64,000 nt of DNA from Sepiola atlantica (Eukaryota; Mollusca; Cephalopoda; Sepiida; Sepiolidae): positions 87,746,449 through 87,810,448 of the forward strand of contig OY744535.1 of assembly GCA_963556195.1 (NCBI GenBank), in the 5' to 3' direction. Below are positions 1 to 11,527 of this stretch, piece by piece. Both the position numbers and the translations under genes were made by a program. The first letter of the stretch is position 1, and the number at the start of each line of letters is the position of its first letter. The notes beneath the pieces were generated by a model that saw nothing but the letters and a program-made list of their open reading frames with translations, was not told the DNA's origin and searched no databases.

Positions 1-1262
1 TGGAAAGTGAAAACACCGTTTACTACAATACGGACACATGATTGTTCAATACATGTCTATTATCCTGCAAGGAACTCCTTGATCATATTTCAAGGCTGTT
101 TTCAGAGCCCAAGAGACAACACTATGAAATCCCGTTCGGAAAATATCAAGCAATCTCGACATCTGCCAGCCGAATGTAGGTCGTCATTTTAACGATATCA
201 TAAAAGCAACCGGTACTTTTTAACTGTGCACACATATTGTAAAACTTCTAATCCACCTTACTATAATACTTCTTATTTTATTGCAGTAAAACATTTGGTT
301 TATCGATGATGTTTATCTTTTGTATCTTTTAAAAGAATTTGACATAGTTCACATGTTTACTCTAATAGCCTAGTTGTGGGTTTCGCTACTGATGTACAAC
401 TATTGTTCAGACAATACACACATACGATGATGCTAAAGAAAGTCGGAATACACGGAAGACCACTTTAAACACATTTGTAGTCGTCTGTGATGTCGAATAG
501 ACACATTGTGCTTGGCTCACACACGTGGATTTGACTAAGGTTAGGATAAGTACATAAGATATATTCGGTAGGTACGGACACTACTAAATGCTGGAGTAAC
601 GTCATCGTCAGATCTAGAATGGCAGCCATTAATTTAGCTTAAAACGGCCAGGACGATATCGACAGGGGCAAGAGCGATAGCTAGGTAGGAAAACTTCTCC
701 AGAAGCTTGATCGTCTTCTGTGCAGGTTAGGTCAGGAGGAAGTCGGAATGGGCTGTATAAACTGGGGGAGTCACCAGAATGCTGTATAAGCGAGAAATTG
801 TAGGAGCGCGGATTGCGAGTAATTGTGTAAAATGTTGGTACTGCTTAGCTCGACGACTGAATCACATTAAAATAAAACTGTAAATCAGCTGGTGGTGTTA
901 TCTATCGAGCGAACTCATCGTGTGTAGAGTTAATAAGAACAAAGTAAGATAGAAATGTCACACTTAGGGTTTAGCAATAGAGAAAAAGTGTCGATTTCCT
1001 TGGTCCTAACATAAGTTAAACAAGCGCAGTTAATCATTGATTAGCGGAAGTATCACACATGCTCTGAAACAGCAAGTGGGGCGACTTAAACAATGAAATC
1101 CACGACATTTGTAGTAATTTAAAACGAAAAGATAGTCAATTAAATGACATAGAATGATTATAGCATTTTTGGAGTTCATTAAGATGCGATTAAGAATGCA
1201 TCACTATCTATTGATCGGATAAAATGCATCTTGTTTAATATAGTTCATGTAAGCGGTTATAG
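1..1262. other. Unassigned AT-rich sequence
   Basis: I recognise no coding domain, RNA gene or transposon here. Open frames are short (61 codons at most) and show no family motif. The stretch ends at the polypurine tract. Confidence 0.5.
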
Positions 1263-1480
1263 ATGAGAAGAAGAAGAACACGAAGAAGAAGTACAAGAAA
1301 CAGAAGAAGAAGAAGAAGAAGAAGAAGAAGACGAAGAAGAAAAAGAAGAAGAAGAAGAAGAGGAAGACGAAGAAGAAGTACAAGAAAGAGAAGTACAAGA
1401 GACAGAAGAAGAAGAAGAATAAGAAGAAGAAGACACATAAGAAGAAGAAGAAGAAGAGAACATCGACGGAGGAGAAAAAG
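1263..1480. repeat. Polypurine (GAA/AGA)n microsatellite
   Basis: About 218 bp that is almost pure purine on the plus strand, built from GAA/AGA triplets with scattered C and T interruptions (for example GTACAAGA and GACGAAGA at several points). Long GAA.TTC mirror tracts can form intramolecular triplexes (established for such sequences). The poly-Arg, poly-Leu, poly-Ser and poly-Phe frames across it are products of the repeat and not genes. Confidence 0.9.
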
Positions 1481-1489
1481 GGATAGAGC

Positions 1490-4400
1490 ACGATCATTGA
1501 ATATTATCAACGAAGTGGGGGAGCCGGAGGATAAAGCAGTACGTAATATGGGGATCCAAGAACACTCCATCGTAGTATAGGTAAAGTTACATTTTTATGC
1601 AGCTACCGACACCAGATATTTGTAAATTACTTTCATGAATTCAATCGTTGACGATCTCATATTTTACAAATGGGGGCAGAAGGTGATAACGTACGTACAA
1701 ATGACTATAGAGGCGCATTATTTTACATATATTAAATTGTTTTAACTTTTTTATCGATTTAAAATCGAAAAATACTGCACTTGTTTGTGTAGATTTGTAT
1801 ATTTCAGTTAACTATTAATTCATACACTACAACAATTTTCAAATATATAGCTGACCAACTTCATTGTGCAAATTATTCATCTGCATCTTAATGTTAGAGC
1901 TAATAAGAGGAATGGTTAATGTCGTAAATAACTACACAATTAGAAAAAAATGTCGAATGATATAAATAAATAACCTTAATGAAATAGAAATAAATAAGTT
2001 ATAAGTAATAGAGTACAAGGGGTAGAGAAATAGAGGGTGTAAGATGCAGGAAAATTTAAAAAAACGAAAACACATAGATAAGATGAGAGAGGGTAGAGGG
2101 GACAAATAGGTATTGTATGACAGCACAACATAGTGAGAAGTTTTATTATTGAATCGCAATGCCCACCTATTTCAAGGTGGGCACTTGTATGTAGCGCTAA
2201 GCAGAGGAAAAAATCCTGTTTGCAAAACAAGACATTGTACAAGAGTATTGTAAATTAAAATCCGTTTTAGTCATAATTGTGGCGTATGCTTTTCAAAACC
2301 ATTATTATAATCTGTTTTGGGGATTCTTACTTTGATTTTTAGGGGAATTGATACTTTTCAATATTGTTGATCATTTCTACTTCTGGCTTATTCCGAAAAG
2401 TTTCTTCCACTGATGTGCTTATGTTTGCAACATTATAAATTTCATTGTATGACTTTAAATATATACTGCCTTTGCACAGAAGTATACAAATATAATATCT
2501 CTATATGAGATACATAAATATACGACTATTTCATTGAAGTTCTTCTGAACTGTTAACCGTGAGGAAGTAAATAATTTAAGAACATTAATTTCCTCTGATA
2601 AGAACGTTTTATATACCTGCTGCCAAAATCCTAAGTGGTTTCGGCCTCTCTGTAGATATGTTTGTCAGAACAACCTGGCATAAAAATACTTCACTATACA
2701 AGTAAATATTGAGCAAAACCTCCCCTATGCATTGGCACATACGATGAATGGTGAACTTTCCCCTAGTTATGTTACCTCAAGGAACAGCACTTATCCGTAG
2801 ACTTAACCAGACTAGATGAATTCTTGTCCCGGAATCCGGTATAACCCAAAGACCACAAGAAGAATATACTATAACGAAGTCAACTGGAAACTGAAGAGAA
2901 CACATTAATGCTCTTAAATATGAATCATCATTATGATGCATGGTGTGCTATATAAGCCAGACAGTCTAGTAGGAGCAATGTTACTGCTACTAATATTAAT
3001 AACTCATCTAATAATATTGATAAGAAATTATGGTTTAAACAAGTCTGTACTTCTTGTGGGTTCCTTCTTGTTGGGTATATAATTTATATGTTTAAACGTT
3101 GGAAACATAACTCAGTTTTACTCTCGTTCTGATAAGAACTTAGGAGGTGAGGAAAAGAAAATCAATATTTCTGATAATTATCTGACTAAAACTGGGGTAA
3201 AATGCGGTCCATGTTTATATTATCTTAAAGAGCGAAATATAGAAAACATTTATGTTTTTTACTTGGAATTTGCACTTTTCATTTTATATAAATTGCAAGA
3301 AGTACTCTACTGTATCTCAGATGATACGTTTGATATAATTTAAGATTAAAAATTACAATATAATTAGTTTACATCGTGAATACTTTCTATGTATTCTTAT
3401 AATAGGCTAAAATATACAATTCTTATTTAGCGAAAAGTCTAAATCTCTGATGGTTATTTTGATGTATGTTAAAATGTCGATCGTAGTATACTTTCTATAT
3501 GCCCTTTTATATATGGGCTCCCGTTCGAGGAATATTGAACGGAACTTTACTTTTCAGTATTCGGTAACTTTCCCGACTGTCTAAGCGAATTGCAACTTCT
3601 CTGAAATCTCCTGATAGTTCAATAACTGGAACATTGTAAACTAGACCAAGATGAGAGGGACTGTCCAAATTATGTGCATTTATAACGAAATTTATTAATT
3701 GCCTGTTCTCTTTATAAGCTGTCGTGATGTCTACCTTAATGTAAGCTCGCTCTGATTTCCGTTAGGAAATAGAAGAATGTTTACAGGCGAATATATATTT
3801 CGACACGTCCTGAACTACTGTTGTGTTGTAACAACACAGTCTAAACAATATAAACATGTCTAAAAAAGTACGCGATGTTTGTTCCTGGCTGCGGAATATC
3901 ATAACATATATTTTCTAAGAAATTCTAAGATTTCTAATGGGCTGTTTGTATTTTGTGTCATTGACTTACCTCGGTGAACAGTTAAACATCTCGAGTAATG
4001 TATATATGGTATTTTCCTAATTATCTTACAAGTTTGGATAGAGTACGATGCTTCAAATGCTACGAACATCACAGACATCCGTGGACCTGCCTTATACTTG
4101 CGGCGATTCGGACAGTATCGTATCTGTTATGATGATGCACCTAGTATTGTTTGTCATCGTTCAGTTAAGAAGAGGTTCTTCTTGACTGAGGCAACATTTA
4201 GTGTTTCAATCCAAAGTGCACATTTTTGAGGAGCAATGTTTTTACCACATTAAAAATAAAGTTTGTGTTTAACTCTGTGTTCATGGAGAAGCAAGTAAAT
4301 AGGAAGAGAAGGTTATGAACCATTCATTTCGATCCGTACTAACCAGAAACTTGATGGCGATAAAGGAATCGAGTTCGACATTATATAGTTTAATATTTTA

Positions 4401-5400
4401 CAAATCATAGCATGCAAAAGCAGTTCATAGAAAATCACAATGAAATATTTTTGAAAAGGATAGAAAATGCAATCAATAATAATGTATCTCTTAAATATAA
4501 AAGTCCATTAATGATATTTTATATGTAAAAAAACAATTTTTCCTGGAATCATCTTGTAAAGCTCAATTCATTCAATCGTTGAACTGACTCATTTAGCAGT
4601 CAAATTCATGAGAAAACCACAGAAGCAAGCTTTTATGAGAATTAAAGAAAGGAAGTCAGAGCATAATGTAATATGTATATTAAAATAAATAATAACACAT
4701 TTTGTGTGAATAAGTCATGAACTTGCTTTCACTGTGAGACTTTTTCTATTTATTTCAAAGATGAAGTTTTCCAGTGATATTTTCAACTTGTCCTAATGAT
4801 GTCCCTCAAATATAACTCTTATCAACTAAATATCAAAGTGTAAATCAATAGAATTACAAAGATCGCTTTGTATTGCTATTTCAATTAATTACCGTCCACC
4901 GGAATTTTACAAGCTAAAAGTATTCGACTATGTGACAGAGAGATTCTGTGTAGATACGAGGTTGATTAATCAAATCTTTGAAATTGTGTGTAAATCAATA
5001 TCAAACCACGTGTAGATTTGACAACTGCTGAATGCCGATATGTTTTCACTGAAAGTGATAAAAAGCAGTTTCAAATACATTAATAACAGTTATTGCAGGG
5101 GATGATAAAAATATATTAATGTAATAAATGAAAAATGTTATTTTCGACAATTTTCTCGATTTAGATTGATCATTTTTTTTATTTGGATTATACGACTACT
5201 ATGTTAATCTTGGATGGTATTCCCACAAAGTTTAGGCCGATGTACTCTCCGACTTTCTTCGTGTCAATCTTTTTGAACTCGAGAATCTTTATTAACTGAG
5301 TAATTGACTTACTAGTAAATGCATCTTCTACTTATATACTGGGGAATAAATGTATTTTGTTTTTGGTTTTATCATATAGTTTTTAAGGTGTAACAACTTC
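1490..5400. other. Unassigned AT-rich sequence
   Basis: No gene or transposon domain recognised. Two short hairpins stand out. One is at 2161-2182, with 8-bp perfect arms GCCCACCT/AGGTGGGC and a 6-nt loop. The other is at 4161-4189, with roughly 13-bp arms. Neither has a context that assigns a function. Confidence 0.5.
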
Positions 5401-5405
5401 CAAAA

Positions 5406-5428
5406 CTATCTATCTATCTATCTATCTA

Positions 5429-5487
<59 letters not shown>
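5406..5487. repeat. (CTAT)n followed by (TA)n array
   Basis: About six TATC/CTAT units run into roughly 56 bp of pure TA. The array marks the left edge of the 5.5-kb copy of a diverged repeat whose second copy (40.8 kb) is also preceded by a TA array. Confidence 0.95.
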
Positions 5488-5489
<2 letters not shown>

Positions 5490-5490
<1 letters not shown>

Positions 5491-6690
5491 TGTATAAATG
5501 GGAATTTGTGTTTTTCATCTATCTTAACTATATTAACATCAACACACGTAAGGGGGATTTAAGTCTAATGATATTAGAATATATTAAAATACCATATATA
5601 TATATATATATATATATATAGGCATCTCTACCGTTCTCAAACACATCTCAATTTTGCTCATTTGCATATTTTTTTATTGTTAGGTTTTTAATAAATTGAT
5701 ATTCTGTAAGATACCTTTTTACTTTGTATTATCTAATTTTCTTCTACATACGCAATCGTTTTATCGATAGTACTATTACCATACAATTAGATAAAGAGAG
5801 TTTCTAAAAAAATGATAGTGCGTAAAAACGTATTTTCAAAGGAAGATAATTTACTTTCGGCTTTAGTAAAGTGTAAAATATCACTTATATGTCGAGAACT
5901 AATAGTACACTTTGATCTTCGCTGAAAAGCCACGGAAACATAAAAAAATATTTTTTGTGACTAAGCAATTTTAAATTATTTTTTTTTTGTAAATTGATTA
6001 AATTCGAATGTTTTTTTTAATTTATCGGTTCTGTTGTCATAAGACTGCCTTTCCAAGAATTACTTCCTCCGTTTTTAAGGGTGTGTAGGAGGTATCGATT
6101 TAGTCAGAATATCTTTTAAGAGGAGTGAAAGTGTAGTACTGGTTCTGTTCTCATAAGACCGTCTACACAATGATGCATTTTTTCTTTTCTGTGCGGAATG
6201 TAGCAGTGTTCTTTCGTCACGATATTATCCTCTGTTAATGTAGTATATGCTCGTTCATCATAATACAAGATAAGGAAGAACGATAACTCAAGTTTATAAT
6301 AGACATGTCTTCTTTAACTAGAGAATCATGAATTTATCGTTCTTCCTTACTCAGCATATTCATCTTCGTTTATGAAGATGGCGACTATATTGGTCAAGCT
6401 AACTTTGATTTAGGCGTTTCACGTGGACAATAGAACTTACCATGGATTTGTATTTCATCTAAATATCTAAATGCAAAATGTGCTTTTACATATTCTAACT
6501 ATATTGACATTAACACCGTTTATGCTTATTTAATTATATGTAGTATATTTTCGTTCGTCATGATACATTCTTCCCAGGCATTATTTCTTCTTCGGGGGAG
6601 AAGGGCGTACGGTATACATTCGTTCCTCACGATACGATTTCCTCAGTATTACCAGTTTTCGATTCCTATTTATTTCCTTCTACGACGTTA
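5490..6690. repeat. Diverged ~1.2-kb repeat, copy 1
   Basis: This stretch aligns in order with 40831-41765. Shared landmarks are a segment with CTAACTATATTAAC near the left TA array (5526 vs 40870), an internal TA array (5594-5620 vs 40939-40963), a block around TTTGCATAT...TACGCAAT (5660-5755 vs 41010-41110), and a run of degenerate tandem units of about 65-110 bp containing GTTCTGTTGTCATAA and TCATGATACTATCTTCC-like words. No coding domain is seen. It is a degenerate dispersed repeat of unknown class. Confidence 0.6.
5594..5620. repeat. (TA)n array
   Basis: A short pure TA run inside copy 1 of the 1.2-kb repeat. Its counterpart in copy 2 is at 40939-40963. Confidence 0.9.
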
Positions 6691-7301
6691 AGTTAAGCAC
6701 AATGGCAATATTTAATTAGGGAGAATCCATCGCCCCTAAAAATGAGCACTCTACATTAGAAGAAATAGTTCAATAGTCACTGTCTAGAAGGACGACTCCT
6801 ACACTTACAGATAACATGAACAGATTCAGTACAGATACTATATTTTGCTTCTAGCAAAAAAAGCCAAGAATTAAGCATGTTGCTTATATAACCAGTTTTA
6901 ATTGGGGAATTCATTGTAATGTTAATGCTGAAACAAAATAAAATTGATCGGCATTGAATATCTTTAAGCCCACATCAATTAACCAAATGTTAATTTATAA
7001 AAAATGTATCTATTTAAAATAGCTAATTCTATTAATGTTATGTTGAATACATTTATGTTTTATAATCGTATTTAAAATAATCCTAATTTGAGAAACCTGA
7101 GACAGCATTTATTTGAGTTTCGTATTGCAATCATGCGCATGGGTTTGAAAAATGGGTTCAGAAATATTTATGCGATTGAAATGTATCATTATAGCTCGAT
7201 CGATTTCATAACAAAAATGATTTTCTCATAAATTATTATTTTTTTCAGTGAAATAGTATTCAAATTATTACCTTTACGATGTATATCCTATTACAATAAG
7301 T

Positions 7302-7363
<62 letters not shown>

Positions 7364-8520
7364 ACTCTTAAAATCACATTCCTAAAGATAATGTGAATTA
7401 TAGGGAAGATAATTATAAAATATATTTTTCTACATTAAGGAGCCCGATAAAACCATTTGTACATATAAGTTTTAATAACAATATTAATTACATTATTTCC
7501 ATCGGTGTAAATGTTTACAAGGTATTATTGAATGTTCATATGACATTGTAACAAGTCAGCCGTTTCTATAATTTTGGATAAGTTGACAAACTGATCTTTT
7601 AAAATATGAACCAGATTTTTAAGCAGTGGATTAACAATGCATAACAAATCATCATGTCTTATACCATTAAAAGTTCATTTATATTAAATAATTTGATGAA
7701 TAAAAATTAGATAGCAGTATGTCAGTAAAACTTGTTATGCATGTATAACTTTGTTGAATTGCTAATTCCATTATGACATGATTTTGTCATAATGAATTGA
7801 AGTGTTGAAACCATACTTTCTTAATTCAGTTCGTTTAATTCTAACACAGTTATTTCATTAATATCGAAAACGGTAGAATTAAGAAAGGTAAATAACAAAT
7901 TAAAGAAGATATGCCCAGGGCACTACCGGTTGCGTACAGCTTGTTTTTACATAAGTAAACCAATATTTGCATTAGTACTCGCTCTCTTGTCGTCTTGCTT
8001 GCAAAGGAAAGTTGTTTTACCACTCCCTACACCCATCACGTAATGTATCTGATTGATTACTTAGCTGACACCTCTGAATGTTATTTTCTTATTTTGTTTC
8101 ACTTTAAAAATTAAAGTAACTCAAAAATATATATGCAAATTAAAAGTAAACAACAGGACACCTATCACAGTTAATAGCCACAGATTGCCCTAAAAGAAAT
8201 AAAAGTAAGCATAGCATTTATAATAGTATACATTAATTTTACATTGGACACGATAATATAAATACAAGAACATACCGACACATTTCGCTATAGAGAATAG
8301 AGTGAAATATTAAATGATAATACTGTTTAAAAATTGGATAGATTGATAATAACCTGTGGCGCAACGGGTGTAAGTTCTAAGTAATAATTCGTTCTGAGTG
8401 ACAATGTATTAGGTTACGGTTTATTTTCAGTACGGGCGATACTAAGAATACAATTACAACTTATTAACATTTCAAATTCCGTTCATATTTCAACACCGAC
8501 ATGAAGATTTACGATTTCGA
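6691..8520. other. Unassigned AT-rich sequence with TA array
   Basis: No domain recognised. It holds the TA array at 7304-7360 and a hairpin at 7764-7798 with about 14-bp arms around AATTCATTATGACA, one bulged base and a 6-nt loop. Confidence 0.5.
7304..7360. repeat. (TA)n array
   Basis: About 57 bp of uninterrupted TA. Confidence 0.95.
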
Positions 8521-8525
8521 CTAGA

Positions 8526-8570
8526 TGCTATTGAAAAGGTCAGAGGTTACATCGACCGAAACTTTAGAAT
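8526..8570 (+). ncRNA. Decayed hammerhead-like motif, PLE-terminus fragment
   Basis: The stretch has a hairpin with GGTC/GACC arms (8538-8541, 8554-8557) and the loop AGAGGTTACATC, then GAAAC. The 3-bp pairing CTA/TAG would be stem I. The catalytic word is TTGAAAA in place of CTGANGA, so it should be inactive. Nearly the same hairpin (AGGTTACATCGA...GAAA) occurs at about 49042, downstream of PLE B, which suggests a solo PLE terminal fragment. The relationship is inferred. Confidence 0.35.
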
Positions 8571-9949
8571 AATACTCCTGATAAAAATAGTAATACAAGT
8601 ATGACCTAAAATATAAAACATAGTATAAATGCATTATTTCCGAACAGTTGGATATTAGTTAAGAGACTGTAATTGAAAAAGCAAAATAAAAAGCAATGGA
8701 AGATACACCATTTCGGAAATTATAGTCTTTAAATAGGATGGAACTGAACATGTTGAGAAAGATGATGGCCATTGTGCACAATGAATAGCTTCAACGGAAA
8801 ATAATCATAAATACATGCGAAGGTTTGAACTTGCCCTAAAAAAATCAGTCTGACTGGAAGCAAGCAGACAACAATGGATTACGTTTTACGTGTTTTCATG
8901 TTGACGCAGTCTAAACTTTATATAAAAAAATAAAAATAATTGAACAAATGACAAATGAAGTAGAAATATTCTCAAAATATATAATAACAGATAAAGCGAG
9001 ACTGTCACAGAATTCGCTAAACTTGTCAGTTTAATGTTACTCAGAACGGATATCAATTTATTGAGAACAAAATAGAAGTAGCTTTCCTGGATAACACGTG
9101 TATGTATACATTTTTTAAAAATAGCAATGTATCTAAACACAATATATGAAAACATGAATAAACTAAGAAAGAAACATATGATCAACATATCTAGCCAATA
9201 ACAAGATGCACATGTAATAGTCTAAAATGAAGCCGCATATCTAAAAACGAATTTAAGTAAGGATAAAGGTAGAAATCAATTCTATAAACATCTAGGGTTG
9301 AATTGAAAAGAAATGTATATTCCATGTAAATACCAAATCACAAATAATACAATTCGATATACATAAAAGCAAATATGCCTGAATAGTCTCAACGTAACAC
9401 AATTAAAAAGTAGTCTGAGAAGGCAGTTTTTACTATAATCGTTAATAACAAATATTCTAGCTATGAGTTCGCGAGTAGTGTTAACCAGGTCGTTTATCCC
9501 CCATCACCTCGACCACATATGTTTAATATAATGATTATGACAAACGATTTATAATTTGGCGATTGCAGATTCGTCAATATTTAATCAAGACGAATCATGT
9601 GAAAGTGTCGGACACTTTAACTTTTAGTGTAGAGAAAATGACGCGTTTCTCAATTGAGACATTGTAAGTCTGTTGCGAGTGTTTTCTAAATATTAAAATA
9701 TTTTCAGTTTATATATATCATCGCACTAGAAGGGTATTAGTAAAATACGCCCTACAACTAGTTTTCTAATAAAGCTTATAGTTTATTTTTATAAATACAT
9801 CATAGTTTGTACAAATCGTTGAATAAGGTTAAAAATTACAGTAATTAGATGTATGAATGAATTTACAACCGCCATTTTGTGGTTTATCTTATGTAATATT
9901 AACTCACATATTAATCATTTATTAGGTAGAAAAATGGGTAGTGTTTTGT
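8571..9949. other. Unassigned AT-rich sequence
   Basis: No gene or transposon domain recognised. A 100-codon minus frame at 8886-9188 is hydrophobic, low in complexity and without a recognisable family. Confidence 0.5.
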
Positions 9950-9969
9950 ATATATATATATATATATTA
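9950..9969. repeat. Short (TA)n array
   Basis: About 20 bp of TA directly abutting the left arm of the foldback element at 9967-10570. Confidence 0.85.
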
Positions 9970-10160
9970 TAAATTAGGAAAGTTCATTTTATAAAGAATC
10001 TTTTGTAAGTTAATATAAATATAGAGGCAGAAAAGCCTTCAAAAACCATGTATTAGATGCGAGTAATTAAATCAAAAGTAAAATAAAAATATTTCGAAAC
10101 ATTTAATAAAATATTTCAAAATACCTTCCGTTTTTTTTTCTTCATCTTGATTTTTTTTTC

Positions 10161-10216
10161 GCTTATATTTCGCTTGACAAAAATAACAAAAAAAAAGCTT
10201 CATCAGAGCCAAGACA
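10161..10216 (-). ncRNA. Hammerhead-like motif, foldback left arm (degenerate)
   Basis: Read on the minus strand it has TTGGCT, then CTGATGA, an extra A, a stem with a long T-rich loop, GCTT/AAGC closing pairs, GAA, then ATATAAGCGA. The insertion enlarges stem-loop II, and stem I loses pairs compared with the right-arm copy at 10333. It is probably a weakened version of the same ribozyme-like unit. Confidence 0.4.
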
Positions 10217-10332
10217 AATAAAGGTATAACCTTTTTTTTTTCCATAATTTACTTCCTGGTGTTGGTGAAGTGTACTTCACCAACACCAGGAAGTAAATTA
10301 TGGAAAAAAAAAAGGTTATACCTTTATTTGTC

Positions 10333-10377
10333 TTGGCTCTGATGAAGCTTGTTTTTGTCAAGCGAAATATTAGCTAA
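10333..10377 (+). ncRNA. Hammerhead ribozyme-like motif (foldback right arm)
   Basis: Elements fall in type I order. Stem I is TTGGCT (10333-10338) with AGCTAA (10372-10377), 6 bp including one G.U. The core CTGATGA is at 10339-10345. One extra A lies at 10346. Stem II is GCTTG/CAAGC (10347-10351, 10359-10363), perfect. GAA is at 10364-10366. Stem III is a minimal ATAT with no loop, and U10371 sits at position 17. A stem III this short is usual for PLE-type hammerheads and would need a dimer to cleave (established for such motifs). The extra A departs from the consensus. Cleavage is not demonstrated. Confidence 0.55.
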
Positions 10378-10650
10378 AAAAAAAATCAAGATAAAGAAAA
10401 AAAAAACGGAAGGTATTTTGAAATATTTTATTAAATGTTTCGAAATATTTTTATTTTTCTTTTGATTTAATTACTCGCATCTAATACATGGTTTTTGAAG
10501 GCTTTTCTGCCTCTATATTTATATTAACTTACAAAAGATGCTTTATAAAATGAACTTTCCTAATTTATAACTCGCAGCGACCATGCGCAATCAAGTTCTA
10601 TTCTATTTAAAACAGACATGTTCAACAATAGTCCACAACACCGGACGTTA

Positions 10651-10895
10651 CACTTCACCAACACCATGAAGTAAGTTATGGAAAAAAAAGGTTATACCTT
10701 TATTTGTCTTGGCTCTGATGAAGCTTGTTTTTGTCAAGCGAAATATTAGCTAAAAAAAAAAATCAAGATGAAGAAAAAAAAAACGGAAGGTATTTTGAAA
10801 TATTTTATTAAATGTTTCGAAATATTTTTATTTTTCTTTTGATTTAATTACTCGCATCTAATACATGGTTTTTGAAGGCTATTTTGCCTCTATAT
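10651..10895 (+). mobile_element. Third copy of the foldback unit, cut off by TA-rich DNA
   Basis: From CACTTCACCAACACC onward it repeats the right arm of the 9967-10570 foldback in the same orientation, with high identity through TTCGAAATATTTTTATTTTTC and up to GCCTCTATATTCATATTA. It then passes straight into TA arrays. The 80 bp between the foldback and this copy (10571-10650) is single-copy in the window and may be the part of the repeat unit that lies outside the arm. Confidence 0.75.
10709..10753 (+). ncRNA. Hammerhead ribozyme-like motif, third copy
   Basis: Base for base the same elements as at 10333-10377: TTGGCT, CTGATGA (10715-10721), an extra A, GCTTG/CAAGC stem II, GAA, ATAT, U, AGCTAA. 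It stands in direct orientation about 376 nt from the right-arm copy, so a transcript of both could release a monomer if the motif is active (inference). Confidence 0.55.
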
Positions 10896-10901
10896 TCATA
10901 T

Positions 10902-10936
<35 letters not shown>

Positions 10937-11030
10937 ATATACATATATACATATATATATATACATATCTCTCTCTATATATATATATATATGTATACAT
11001 ATATATATGTATATATATGTATATATTATT
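10902..11030. repeat. Compound (TA)n / TA-rich array
   Basis: TA runs broken by TTTATA, CATATA, CTCTCT and GTATA steps. The array directly follows the third foldback copy. Confidence 0.9.
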
Positions 11031-11459
11031 ATTAGTAATAATATTAATGATAGTAGTAAAATTATTCATAATTTCATTTTTAGATGTTAGATACAATCCA
11101 CCTAATATCAGTTAAATAATTCCATATTAATGAAATTTTCATATTTATTAGTTGATAAATGAACGTTTATACGATATATTAAGTGTATTTAATACATCTC
11201 ATACCTTTTTATCAGTTTGATTTCTATACACGTCTTTCTCTCGTGTCAAGGAATGAATAGAGTTTCCAATACCAATAATCGAAACTACGTACCGACATTT
11301 AAACAGAAATAGGAACTATGAAAGTTAGATGAAACATGTAGTGAGTGAGATTCGAAAATCTAAAATATAAACAAATCATTTAATATATTGATTGTTTAAT
11401 TATTAGTTGCTTAAAAAGCGGGGGTGTCCGCGCCATACACCCACACACCCACCCACACA

Positions 11460-11527
<68 letters not shown>

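Larger units (their letters stand above)
9967..10570. mobile_element. Near-perfect ~600-bp foldback element
   Basis: The left arm (9967-10270) and right arm (10275-10570) are reverse complements at roughly 95% or better by eye, around a 4-nt centre (TGTA, 10271-10274) inside GGTGTTGGTGAAG...CTTCACCAACACC. Differences are mainly homopolymer lengths, plus a 5-10 nt insertion in the left arm near 10186. A third copy of the right-arm sequence follows at 10651-10895. Each copy carries a hammerhead-like core. No protein frame is present, so this is a non-autonomous element. The high arm identity implies recent formation or gene conversion. Confidence 0.85.

Noticed and set aside
1204..1580. Long Arg-, Leu-, Ser- and Phe-rich frames on both strands
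   Set aside because: They are readings of the GAA/TTC repeat in different phases.
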